The notes under the pieces are model-generated. The model had not been told where the DNA came from and did no database searches. It saw nothing but the letters and a program-made list of their open reading frames with translations. Of a stretch of 64,000 nucleotides of DNA, positions 15,692 to 26,300 are shown piece by piece. This DNA is from Mesorhizobium plurifarium (GTDB lineage: Bacteria; Pseudomonadota; Alphaproteobacteria; Rhizobiales; Rhizobiaceae): assembly GCA_000824785.1 (NCBI GenBank), contig CCNB01000011.1, positions 54,727 to 118,726 on the forward strand, read 5' to 3'. The translations under genes and the position numbers were made by a program. Numbering within the stretch: the first letter of the stretch is position 1; the number at the start of each line of letters is the position of its first letter.

Positions 15692-15985
15692 CTTGCATCA
15701 CTTGCAACGGCACTTTCCCGACCGCGCCGGCGTGGCGCCTGCTCAACAGATGAGATCGACAGAGGGAAAGTGGTTGATCTTTGCCCCGATAGCCGGGGCG
15801 GTGATGCAGCTGCCCGAGTTCTGCGGTTTTTCCGGCAATGTGATTGTAGTCGAAGAACACCGATTTGGCGAACAATTCCTAACGTTCGGCGGTTGACCGA
15901 CAGGTATCATGGTGATACATTCATTCTCGCTTATCATTTCGATCCAGCCTAGGAGCTATCTGCTCCCGGAAAGGAGGTGGTAAGC
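15692..15985. other. Divergent intergenic region upstream of the tail fibre
   Basis: There is no well-supported gene. It holds a perfect 15-bp dyad (15904-15918). It also contains a ~55-bp segment (about 15790-15855) that resembles 41890-41950 upstream of another phage gene, possibly a decayed short phage gene. Confidence 0.45.
15904..15918. promoter_or_regulatory. Dyad operator copy 1, GTATCATGGTGATAC
   Basis: Six-base arms GTATCA and TGATAC flank TGG. The first 13 bases recur at 16197, over the start of the DUF4258 toxin-like gene. The two copies bracket the 37-residue peptide gene. The likely binder is the HTH antitoxin at 16607-17059. Confidence 0.55.
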
Positions 15986-16099
15986 GTGACGAAGAAGACG
16001 GTAACGATTGGCCGCAGCGCCATAACTGGTCGCTTCACGACGGTCACGACAGCTGTTCGGAAGCCGAACACGCACGTCGTGACGCACATCAAAAAGTGA
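15986..16099 (+). CDS. Small basic Thr/Lys-rich protein (37 aa)
   Basis: A GTG start follows a near-perfect AAAGGAGGTGG site. The product reads MTKKTVTIGRSAITGRFTTV and ends HVVTHIKK. The pattern K-V-T-I-x-R-S-A-x-T-G-R-F recurs in many short alphaproteobacterial and phage proteins of unknown role. It is strongly basic with no hydrophobic segment. A 12-bp perfect hairpin terminator directly follows. It lies between two copies of a dyad operator, so it may be regulated together with the adjacent toxin-antitoxin pair. Confidence 0.65.
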   Translation: MTKKTVTIGRSAITGRFTTVTTAVRKPNTHVVTHIKK

Positions 16100-16103
16100 A
16101 TAA

Positions 16104-16135
16104 AAAAGGGCGCTCATCCTCCCGAGCGCCCTTTT
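16104..16135. terminator. Bidirectional-looking terminator after the 37-residue gene
   Basis: AAAAGGGCGCTC and GAGCGCCCTTTT form a perfect 12-bp stem around an 8-base loop with terminal A/T tracts on both strands. It separates the small gene from the DUF4258 gene. Confidence 0.9.
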
Positions 16136-16194
16136 CATTGAAGCAGAATTTTTTACCAAATGACCAAATTTTAACGAGACAGGCACTTTTCAAA

Positions 16195-16614
16195 ATGTAT
16201 CATGGTGATGTACCAAATGCGAAACAAAACGGGCAGAGGGGCGTTGTGGTTCGCGGTTGCGACTGGCCGAAGGGGCAAGCAACTGAGGAGATTCGCGCGA
16301 TTGCGCGGTCCGATAGCCTCACGATTTCGTACAAGCGACATGCGATTGAACGAATTGCCGAACGAAACATCATCATGGGAGATGTGCTCTACGTTCTCAA
16401 GACGGGCTTTGTTCATATGGAGCCAATGGAGACCACGAGGGCGGCATACAAGAAATACGCGATGGAAGGGTTGTGTCCCAACGGGGGCAATCGGACGCTT
16501 CGGGTGATTGTAGTCCCCGAGAAGGCGGCCGTCTTCCTCAAGATAGTAAGTGTTATGTGGGTCGACGAAGTCTCGACCCGAGCGGGTACGTTGAATGGAG
16601 AAGACGATGAATAG
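16195..16614 (+). CDS. DUF4258-domain protein, probable toxin of a TA pair
   Basis: The ~139-residue protein contains DUF4258 from about residue 45: ISYKRHAIERIAERNI, then GDVLYVLKTGFV and a strand-rich end (TLRVIVVPEKAAVFLKIVSV). DUF4258 proteins resemble RelE/MqsR-type RNase toxins and often precede an HTH antitoxin, as here; the two reading frames overlap by 8 bp. The ATG at 16195 lies inside a copy of the dyad operator, so repressor binding there should block initiation. The start is somewhat uncertain because the ribosome binding site is weak. Toxicity is inferred, not seen. Confidence 0.75.
   Translation: MYHGDVPNAKQNGQRGVVVRGCDWPKGQATEEIRAIARSDSLTISYKRHAIERIAERNIIMGDVLYVLKTGFVHMEPMETTRAAYKKYAMEGLCPNGGNRTLRVIVVPEKAAVFLKIVSVMWVDEVSTRAGTLNGEDDE
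16197..16213. promoter_or_regulatory. Dyad operator copy 2 over the toxin-like gene start
   Basis: GTATCATGGTGATGTAC shares its first 13 bases with the perfect dyad at 15904-15918, with two extra bases in the right arm. It overlaps the proposed ATG of the DUF4258 gene, a usual layout for antitoxin autoregulation. Confidence 0.5.
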
Positions 16615-17059
16615 CCACCACTACACCGAATGCGGTCTCAAGAACGTTTTCATCAACGGTCTTGATTTCGTCGTCGACGATGAGGGTGACGAGGTCATCA
16701 CCATCCCGGCAGTGAACGAACTCCATCGCGTGATTGCGTTGGGTATCGTGTCGCACGAGCATGGAATTAGCCCTGATGAGCTGCGGTTCTTGCGAACCGA
16801 AATGGGTTACACCCAGGCCGAGCTTGCTGCACTGGTGCATCACGACAAGCAGTCCGTTGGGCGTTGGGAGCGCGGTGAATTCATTATCGATGGCTCGGCC
16901 GAGACGATCATCAGGCGTCTCGCAATCGAAAAGCTTAACCTGGCGTCGGAAGCTGGCATGGATGAACTTTCTCGGCGGAGCGTTCCGACCGTGAAGCCTC
17001 AGCCGATCGAGATTCAGCACAGTAACGACGACGGGTACCGGCTCCTCGCGGCGGCGTGA
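16607..17059 (+). CDS. HTH antitoxin-like regulator partnered with DUF4258
   Basis: The 150-residue protein has an N-terminal sensor-like region (YTECGLKNVFINGLDFVVDD) and a helix-turn-helix at ~60-115: LRFLRTEMGYTQAELAALVH followed by KQSVGRWERGE. This is the MqsA/HigA-like antitoxin layout, with Cys residues reduced compared with zinc-binding MqsA. The ATG at 16607 has GGAGAAG upstream and overlaps the toxin stop. It probably binds the GTATCA dyads and represses the operon. The C-terminal tail is polar and may contact the toxin. Confidence 0.8.
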   Translation: MNSHHYTECGLKNVFINGLDFVVDDEGDEVITIPAVNELHRVIALGIVSHEHGISPDELRFLRTEMGYTQAELAALVHHDKQSVGRWERGEFIIDGSAETIIRRLAIEKLNLASEAGMDELSRRSVPTVKPQPIEIQHSNDDGYRLLAAA

Positions 17060-17115
17060 CCGTAACAGCCTAGCGTTGGCCCGCGTGGCGTATGCCGGGC
17101 GGGCCAATTCCCAGC

Positions 17116-17349
17116 TCAATGCCCGTAGAGCGTGCCGCCGGCCTCCGCCACCGAACGCCCCAAAGCGTCGCCCACACCAATCCCGGCCCCGCGGTTGTTC
17201 GCGTTGCGGATGAGTTCGACCGACTGCGGATCGATGAACATGTCGGCGAGCGCCCGCAGATTGCTGCGCAGGGCCGCGCGCTTGACCGCATCGCCGGCCC
17301 TGGTGACCGATGCACTCTGGGTTTGGACTAGGTCGGCGCCCGTCCGCAT
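17116..17349 (-). CDS. Short phage-like protein, possible C-terminal remnant
   Basis: The 77-residue product (SVTRAGDAVKRAALRSNLRA, ADMFIDPQSVELIRNANN, ending AGGTLYGH) looks like the C-terminal tail of a phage internal virion or DNA-ejection protein rather than a complete protein. It lies directly downstream of the giant RTX gene. The proposed ATG is within a hairpin and lacks a ribosome binding site. I read it as the stump of a virion gene whose front was replaced by the cargo segment. Confidence in expression is low. Confidence 0.4.
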   Translation of the reverse strand: MRTGADLVQTQSASVTRAGDAVKRAALRSNLRALADMFIDPQSVELIRNANNRGAGIGVGDALGRSVAEAGGTLYGH

Positions 17350-17380
17350 TATGCCGTTGGCTTACCGCCAACGGCATAAT
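17348..17380. terminator. Perfect 14-bp inverted repeat after the RTX gene
   Basis: ATTATGCCGTTGGC and GCCAACGGCATAAT flank a 5-base loop, 4 bp beyond the RTX stop. It may end the RTX transcript, but there is no T-run on the minus strand, so its action as a terminator is uncertain. Confidence 0.45.
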
Positions 17381-17384
17381 TGTT

Positions 17385-20300
17385 CTAAGCGGCCATCCAG
17401 GTGTGCTGCATGGCCGCTGCGATGGTGCCAGTCTGGGCTGGATCTCCAAGCCGCGGATCGTTGGGTTGTATCCCTGATCCCGTGGGCGAAGTCGCCGGAT
17501 CAAAACCCGCCATCGCGGCGACCAAGGTCGCCACATCCGACTGGTTCAGCACCTTGCCATCGCCAGACTTGATTGTCTCGACGACATTCCCCGGCCCGGC
17601 GAACCAGTTGCTGACCGTCACCTTGTCAGTGGTGCCCAGCACCGAGATAACGAGATTATTGCCCTGCTGAGCGAACCAGAGCTCGTTCGCATCGATGCCG
17701 GTGCCGAAGTCCAGTTCGTCGTTGTCGGTGAAGGAACCGGATTCGACGATCGTATCCGACCCGTCCCCTGCCCTGAAACGATACTGGTCATTGCCGGCGC
17801 CGCCGATCAGCGTGTCGTTGCCCGCGCCACCGACCAAGATGTCATTGCCGCCATCACCATTCAACGTTTCGTTGCCGGTGAGGCCGAAGATAATGTCGGC
17901 CTGCGTACTGCCGACGATCGTTCCACCTGCCGTGCGTGCGACAAAAAAGTTGAGCGGACCCAAACCGTCGAATTGAAGGTTTTCGACGCGTCCAGCCGCC
18001 AAGGCCTGCTGAGAGATTGACACACCGTCCCCTCCCGGGCCGCCGGCAATGTTGATCGACAAATCCTCGCCCTGCACTCCGGTCCAAGACAACAAGAGGT
18101 CGTCGATTTTGATCCCGCCTTGCAGAACTAGTGTCGAGCTTCCGCTGCCTGTCGCTTTGAGCAAACTGTTGCTCGCTGCCTGCCAGTAGTAGCCCCCGAC
18201 CCAGGTGTTGACGATACCACCTGCCTGTACGCCAATTGCACTGGCCGCCGCGATGTCCGAGGCCAATGTTGTGACGGGCCAATTGTAGTCTTGTATACTG
18301 TCGCTCCCATCGCCGCGGCGGAACACATACTGATCGTTGCCGCCCATCCCCCACAAAATGTCATTTCCTTTGCCGCCCACCAAACGGTCATTTCCGACTC
18401 CGGCATTCATGACGTCATTGCCGTCGCCGCCATATAGGATGTCGTCGCCGGCACCAGCATCGAACCACTCGTTGCCTGCCAGGCCAAACAAGATATCGGC
18501 ATTCGCGGTGCCGGAGACGGTCGCTCCAGCGCTGGTTGCAACCGCAAAACTGGTTGGGGCCATACCATCAACCGCTAGCTTCTCGATGCGGCCCGGCGCG
18601 GTCTTATACTCGGAAATCGTTACGCCGTCGCCCGCTCCGCCGGTGTAGATCGTCAAATCCTCACCGTTTCTGGTCCAAGCGAACGACAGATTGTCGAGCG
18701 TTATTCCACCCTGAAGGGTCAACGTCGAGGTGCCGCTACCAGAAGCCTTCAAGAGGCTATTGCTTGCCGTTTGCCAATAATAGCCGCCGATCCATGTGTT
18801 AACGGTGCCGCTGGCGTTCACCCCAAGTGCGTTCGCAGCGGCGATGTCGGCGGCAGCCGTGGTGACAGGCCACGTATAGTCCGTCAGGTAATCGCTTCCA
18901 TCACCGGGTCGGAATACGTATTCATTGCTTCCGTCCATTCCTTGGATGTTGTCGTTGCCCTTCCCGCCGACCAGCTTGTCATTTCCGTCGAACGCCTGCA
19001 GCACGTCGTTACCGGCGCCGCCATAAAGGATGTCGTCGCCTCCGTCGCTGCTCAGCCAGTCATTGCCAGCCAGGCCAAACATGATGTCGTTGCCAGTTCC
19101 ACCATAGAGAATTGCCCCGGATGCAGGGGCCACGAAGAAACTCATTGCGGCCATGCCGTCGAGTTGAAGTTTCTCAATCTTGCCAGCCGCGACAGCCTGC
19201 TGGTCGATCGTGATGCTGTCACCAGCCGGTCCGCCAGCAATGCTTATGACCAGATTATCGTGACCTACGCCAGTCCAAGCAAAAGATAGATCGTCTGCGG
19301 TGATGCCGCCGGTTAGCTTCAATGTGTCGGAACCAGCGGCTCCTAACTTCAGCAGACTGTTGCTACTGGTCTGCCAGTAGTAGCCACCCACCCATGTATT
19401 CACGATGCCCGATGCGGATACCCCTAAGGCTTGAGCCGCACTGACATCTGCAGATCCGACCCAAGGGTCCAAAATGAAGTCGCCAATGCCGTCACTGCCA
19501 TCGCCGCGTTGGAACACATAGATGTCATTGCCAGCTTCAGCATTCTCAGCGTCATTACCAAGACCGCCGACGAAAGTGTCGTCACCATCTCCACCCAGCA
19601 ATGTGTCGTTGCCCGCGTAGCCGTACAGAGTGTCATTGCCGCCGCCGCCCACAAGCATGTTGTCAGCGGAATTGCCACTCAGGATGTTGGCCGAGCCATT
19701 CCCCGTACCGTTAATCGCTGCCGAGCCCGTCAATGTGAGGTTTTCGACGTCGGAATCCGAAATCGAGTAGGTTACTGAACTCAGCACGGTATCGGTGCCC
19801 TGGCTAGCCGCTTCACTGATTGTGTCCGAAGCGTTGTCGACGACGAAGGTATCGTTGCCGGCCCCGCCGCTCATCGTGTCGGCGCCAATCCCGCCATCAA
19901 TAAAATCGTCGCCAGCACCACCGTTGATCGTATCGTTACCCGCCCCGCTATTGATCTGATCATCGCCGGCGCTGCCGGTGATCGTGTCGTTGGTCGTGCC
20001 GGGGGACATGAATTCGACACCGACGCTCGACGTCGTGCCGGTGCCAGTTGTCGCATTGGCTGTTATGACCGATGTTGACTGACCATCAGCGCTGACGTCG
20101 GTAGTGACCGTCTGCGTGACTGCGCCACTGGAATTGTAGTCCGTGACGATCTTCTGGATGGAGCCATCGATCCGAGTAACCGCCACTTCCTTATGTTCGT
20201 AAGTGCCGTTGTTGTCGGCGTCCTTGAGCAGCGTCGTGGTCATCCCGTCGGCGCTCACCGTCAAGATACCCTTTCCTGTGACAGGGCCATCCCATAACCG

Positions 20301-23300
20301 GCGTCCTGTTATCTCCGTGACGACGGACCCATCGATCTGAACATGGGCGACTGCCGTTATTTCGTAGTGGGTCACGTCTGGGTTTTCCAACCCCACCGGG
20401 CTAGTGGCAGTACCGCCGTAATCATACCAATAGTTTGTGGTCAGCCCATCGGCGCTTGTCCGGATGATGACATTGCCGGGAACCGTTGCCTGCCAGTAGA
20501 TCATCCCGGGGATCAGGTGTGACACATTGACGTTTCTGTTGTGGATACCCTCGACCGTGGACCCGTCGGCCATTGTGATGATGCTATCGGTATTGTCGAA
20601 GCCGCCACCGCTGGCATCGTAGTCGACGCCGGTCCAACTGCTGCGGCCGTCATCACTCGTATACGTCGTCGTCTTATTGTAAAAGGTGTCCGACGCGCCT
20701 GTTCCGTCCCTGGTCTTGCTTTCTGTTACGCCATCTCCCAGCTTGGCGATGTTTATCCGGCGGGTCTGGTCGATCGTTCCGTCGGCATTGAAATCCCATT
20801 GGGTATTGGTCAGAAGTCCATCGGCGCTGGTCGTAATCTTGGTCGTGCTTAGTTTGTGGTCGGCTCCGCTATAGTCGGTGATCAACGTGGTGACCGAGCC
20901 GTCGACGGCCTTGGTGGTGACTTCCGTCTGGTCGACCGTGCCGTCACCATCGGCATCCCGCGAGATCGAGATCAGGCGTCTGTCACCGCTTGTCGTAGTG
21001 ACCGTGCTGTCGAGCAGCACTCCCGTGGGCGTTGACCTTTGGACTGTTTCCACCACAGAGCCATCGGCCAGGACCCTCGTGGCGTCGAGGGTGACGCGGT
21101 CAATGCCGACAACGCCATCGATGTCTTCCTGGGTGGTGATGGTTCGACCGTCGGCGGATGTCGCGGTGATGAATTTCGACAGCTGGGAGCCATCGGCCTT
21201 GGTGTTGGTCACGGTTCTTGTCGTAGAACCATCCGCATTGACGGTCGTGATATCCGTCGAATCCTGGCTAAACGGATTGGCCCCAAACAGGTCCAGGCTT
21301 GTCGTCACCGACAGGCCGTTGGCGCTCGTCGTCGTCACGAAGCTGCTGGTTTGCGTGGCGCCTTCAAATTTGTTCACGGTGTGAACATTGGAAGCATCCG
21401 CGCTAAGGACCGTGACGTCCGTCTCCTTGCGGTCGTAGGTTCCGTCTCCGTTGAGGTCCCATTCCTTGGTTATGGAAAGCCCATCACCCGCAGTCGTCGT
21501 CTTGGTCTGCTCGCTAAGTGATGTCCCCTCATAGGCTTTGATTGTTTGAACCGTCGAGCCATCGTTCGCGATGGTCGTTTCGGTGGTCCGCTTGCTGGGC
21601 AGGTCCGGGAGGTAGTCGACCGATGTCGCGCCGTAGAGCGTCGTGCTGCTGAGGCCGTTCGCACTGACTGTCGTTGTCTTGCTGGTGGAAGAAGGCGAAG
21701 TCGTATATGCGCCGGTTCCCAACGCATTGGCTGTTGTGTCGGGACCCGTCGTGGTCGCCGTTACGCTGCCATCGGCCGCCGTCACGGTCGTCGTCGTCAG
21801 ATCGACGGCGCCGTCGCCGTTGTAGTCCTGAGTAAGGGTGGTGGTCAGCCGGTTTGCACTGATCGTCATGATGGTCCGGCTCTCCAAGGATCCGTCCGCT
21901 TTCTTGTAGTCGACCGTCTCCGTCGTGCTGCCGTCGGCGTTGAGCACGGTGGTGTCCACCTTGGATCGGCTGGTCGTCGCGCCGACTGCCGCCCAGGTTG
22001 TCGTCTTGACGAGACCATTGGCGCTGGTGAAAACAGTGGTCTTGTCCTTCACCGCACCGGCGGCATCAAGATCGGTGATGGTCTCGGTCTTGCTGCCGTC
22101 GCTATTGAGCACGATCACATCGGTTGTCGACTGGTCGATGGTGCTGTTACCGTCCAGATCGGTGGCGAGGGTGCTGGAGAGCCCGTTGGCGCTGATCGTC
22201 CTGGTCGCGGAGGATGTCAGAGCGCCGGCCGCGTATGTCCGATTGACCGTCGTCGTCGAGCCGTTCGCGTTGAGAGTGGTCGAGCTGCTGTCGTCTATCG
22301 TGCCGTTGCCGTCAACGTCCCTGGTCGTGGTCACCGTATTGCCGTCGCCACTGGTAACGGTCTGATAGAGAGCGATCTGGACGTTGCTGGCGTTCTTAAC
22401 GATCCAGGTGTCGATCTTCGACCCGTCTGCGCCGAGCGTGGTGGTGGCCGTGCTGGTCCGGTCGATCGTCCCGTTGCCGTCGAGGTCCGCCTGCACTGTC
22501 GATGTCAGGCCGTTCGCACTAGCGGTGGTGATGGTCTTGCCGATCAAGGCACCCGTTCCAGCAAGGGCCGAAACGGTCCTGACCGTGGAACCATCGGCGT
22601 TCAACGCAGTGACGTCGGTGGATTTGACCTCGAACGTACCATCACCGTCCGCATCGGTTTGCGTGGTCACCGACAGGCCGTTGCCGCTGGTCGTGACAAG
22701 GCGCTTGTTGAGCAAGGTTCCATCCTTGCTGAAATCCTCCAGGATTTCGGTCCTCGAACCGTCATTATTGATTTCGGTGATGTCCCAGAAGGTGTCGTCC
22801 ACCTTGCCGTCGATGTTGTGAGAAACCGAGGTCCAAAGCCCGTTGGCAGAAGTCTTTGTCACGGTCTGGTCGATCTGGGCGCCGCTGGCCGAGGTATCGG
22901 TTACCGTCTGCGTGGTCGACCCGTCCGCGTTCCGTACAATGACCCGGGTCTGGTCGATATGACCGTCCCCATTGGCATCAATGGTCGTCGTGACGGTCTT
23001 TTGATCAGCACTGGTGGTCACCACGGTGTTGGCCAGCACCCCTCCGCTGGTACTGGTGGTCGTGGAGCTCACCGTGCGGCTGCCGTCGCCGCCAAGAGCT
23101 GTCGCCGTCACGATCGTCCGATCGACGGTGCCGTCAGCGTTGAGGTCGTCCTTCTCGGTCTCGGTGAGCCCGTTTGCAGTGGTAACGACAGAGGAACTGC
23201 CGATGAAAGTTCCATTGGCGCTCTTGGTTGTGACGGTGCGCGTGCGATTGCCCGAAGAATCGATAGCGGTCACGTCAGTGACTACCGTGTCGTAAGTGCC

Positions 23301-26300
23301 ATCGCCGTCAATATCCACCTTGCTGGTTCGAGACAGGCCGTTCGCCGCCACCTGGTCGAAAGTCTTGCCGGCCAGCGAGCCATCGGGATTGTAGACATTT
23401 GTCGTCGAAGTGGTGGCGCCGGCATTGTCGACGGAGATCGTCTTGACGGTATCGACATGGCCGTCACCGTCACCGTCAGTCGCGACTGAAACCGTCTTGC
23501 GATCGGCGCTGGTGTTGGTGGTCGAGCTCGACAGTAACGAGCCGTCGCGGGCTTTCACCTGCTGCGTCTCGCTCTGGCTGCCATTTGAACCGAGAAGCTT
23601 CACGTCTGACGAGATGAGATCGAAAAGTCCGTCGCCATCGAGATCGCTCGATATCGTCATAGCCTGCCCGTTGGCACTGGCGGTCGTGACAGTCTTGCCA
23701 ATCAAGGCGCCCGAGCCAGCGAGAGAGGAAATGGTCCTGGTCGTCGAGCCGTCGGCGTTGAGAACCGTGACGTCGCTGGATTTGCGCTCGATAACGCCGT
23801 TACCGTCGGCGTCGGTCTGCGAGTTGACCGACAAGCCGTTGCCGCTCGTGTTTAAGATAGTCTTGGTCAGGAGCGATCCGTCATGTGCGAAGCTTTCCAA
23901 CGTCTCGGTTTTGGAGCCATCATTGTTGAGGTCGGCGATATCCCAAAACGTGTCGTCGACCTTCCCGTCGATGTTATGCGAGACGGAACTCCAGAATCCG
24001 TTGCCGCTGGTCGTCTTGACCGTCTGGTCGATTTGGACGCCGCTGGCTGAGGTGTTGGTGATCGTCTGCGTGGTCGAACCGTCGGCATTGCGCACCGCTA
24101 CTATGGATTGGTCGGTATTCCCATCACCATCAGCATCGATCTTCGTTGTGATCGTCTGACGGTCGGCGCTGGTCTTCACTTCGGTTTTGCCGAGCATCGC
24201 CCCAGTGGCACTCGTGGTTGTGGAGGTCACGGTGCGGCTGCCATCGCCCCCAAGCACGGTAGCCGTCACGATCGTGCGGTCGATGGTCCCGTTGCCGTCG
24301 ATGTCGTCCTTTTCGGTCTGCGTAAGGCTGTCGGCGCTGGTAGTGACTGCGGAGCTGCCGATCAGCGCGCCGTTGGCGCTTTTCGTCGTGACCGTGCGTG
24401 TGCGATTGCTCGAGGCATCCGTGGTGGTCACATCGGTGACGACAGTGTCGTAAGTGCCGTCGCCATCGATGTCGACCTTGCTGGTGAGCGACAATCCATC
24501 GGCCGAAGTCTGGGCGAGCGTCCTGCCTACGAGTGAGCCGTCAGCGTTGTATTGGCTGACGGTGGAGCTTGTCACACCGGCGCCGTCGATGACGATCGTC
24601 TTGGCAATATCCCCATGGCCATCGCCGTTGGCGTCGGTCGAGATTGAGATCGTCTTTCGGTCTGCGCTGGTGCTGGTGATGGTGCTGGACAGCAAGGTGC
24701 CGTCCCTGCTCTTGACCTGCTGCGTCTGCGCCAGGCTGCCGCCGGTTCCGACCACGGTCACGTCAGACGAGATGAGATCGCCCAGCCCATCGCCAGTCGA
24801 ATCCGTGGAGACCGTCTTCGACAGGCCGTCGCTACTGGTGGTGGCGACGGTCTTGCCGATCAGCACATTTGTCGAACTGTAGGTTGAGATAGTCGTTACG
24901 GTCGAGCCGCCGGTCCCGGCGGTGATGGCGGTCACGTCGCGGGTTTCGTAAATACCGTCGCCATCGAGATCGTGCGAGACGGTGCGGGTGCGTCCGTCAG
25001 TGCTGGTGACGGTTTGTTCGCGATCGATTAATGCGCCGCTGCGGCTGGTGTCGGACACCGTCTTGGTGCGGGTGCCATCGCCGGCGACGATCGTCGCTTC
25101 GGTGCTAGTCCGATCGAAGACGCCGTAGCCGGTGTTATCGCTTTGAATGATCTTCGTGAGACCGTCGGCGGAGGCCGTTGTGGCCACCTTGCGCAGCAAC
25201 GTGCCGTTGACGCTATTCTCGGACACTGTCGTCGTCGTTGAGCCGTCGGCGTTCTTGACGAACACCTGCGTCTGGTCGGTGATGCCGTCGCCATCCTGGT
25301 CGAGCGCCGTGGTCACCGTCGTTTTGTCAGCGCTCGTTGTCGTGGTGGTGCGTTCAGCCAGCGAGCCGTCGGTATTGAAGTCGCTGACGACGCGCTGGCG
25401 CACGCCTGCGGTCACTGTCGTCACATCGGTCTGCGAACGCTCATAAGTGCCGTTGCCATCATCGTCGAACTGGGTGGTGGTCGACAGGCCTCCGGCGCTA
25501 ACGGTGATGCGGTTCTGGAAGCCCAGCGTTCCGTCCTTGTCGTAGCCGCCAAGCGTCGTGGTCTTCGAACCGTCGCCATTGGTCACGGTCGTGGTCTTGA
25601 TGATGTAGCCATTGGAGTCGGAGGCGAGCACGGCATCGCCAACGGCGCCGGTGGTTCCATCCGTCTTGGTGTAGGTCGCTGTTCCGGTGATCGCCGAGCC
25701 ATCGGCAAAATTCTGGCCGCTGCCCGTTGCCGTCAGGTTGATAGATGCAATGCCAAGTGAGGCCAGCGTCACCAACTGGCCGTTGACCATCACCTTGAAG
25801 TCGGCCCAGCGGTCGTCGCCAGAATCGAGCATGCCGTTGTGGTTGGTGTCGAACACGCTTTTCAGCGCATCGAGGTCGCTATCCGCAGTCTGGTCCCACT
25901 CTGTGAAAACGAATTCGCTGGAGCGGCTGATCTTGCCGTCGCCATCGGCGTCGAGCACCAGAACGCCGTTGCCCGCACCGGCCCAGGCCGTGCGGTGTTG
26001 ATACCCGTCGCCATCGAGATCGATAAACTGTGACGACGAGCTCAGCGGATTGATCGATAGGCCGTTCCCGTCCAGGTCGAGGATGACTGGCCGGCCGGCC
26101 CAACCGGCCCGACCTCCATTGCTGCTGGACCCACTTTGGCTGCCGCTGCTCGACGTAGATCCACTACTGCTGCCGCCACCACTGCTACTGCCACTGCTTG
26201 GGCTGGAATGGCTATAGGTGCTGCTACTGTAGTTGCCATGATGGTCGTAGCCGGTGGTTCCGTATTCACCGCCCGGATTTGCATACCCAGATTTCGTTGC

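Noticed and set aside
21546..23489. 647-codon plus-strand frame opposite the repeat region
   Set aside because: It mirrors the repetitive coding of the giant RTX gene on the other strand; no domain or ribosome binding site supports it.
20050..25520. Regular repeats that could suggest a CRISPR array
   Set aside because: The units are ~165 bp, imperfect and in frame with a protein; there are no short identical repeats with unique spacers.
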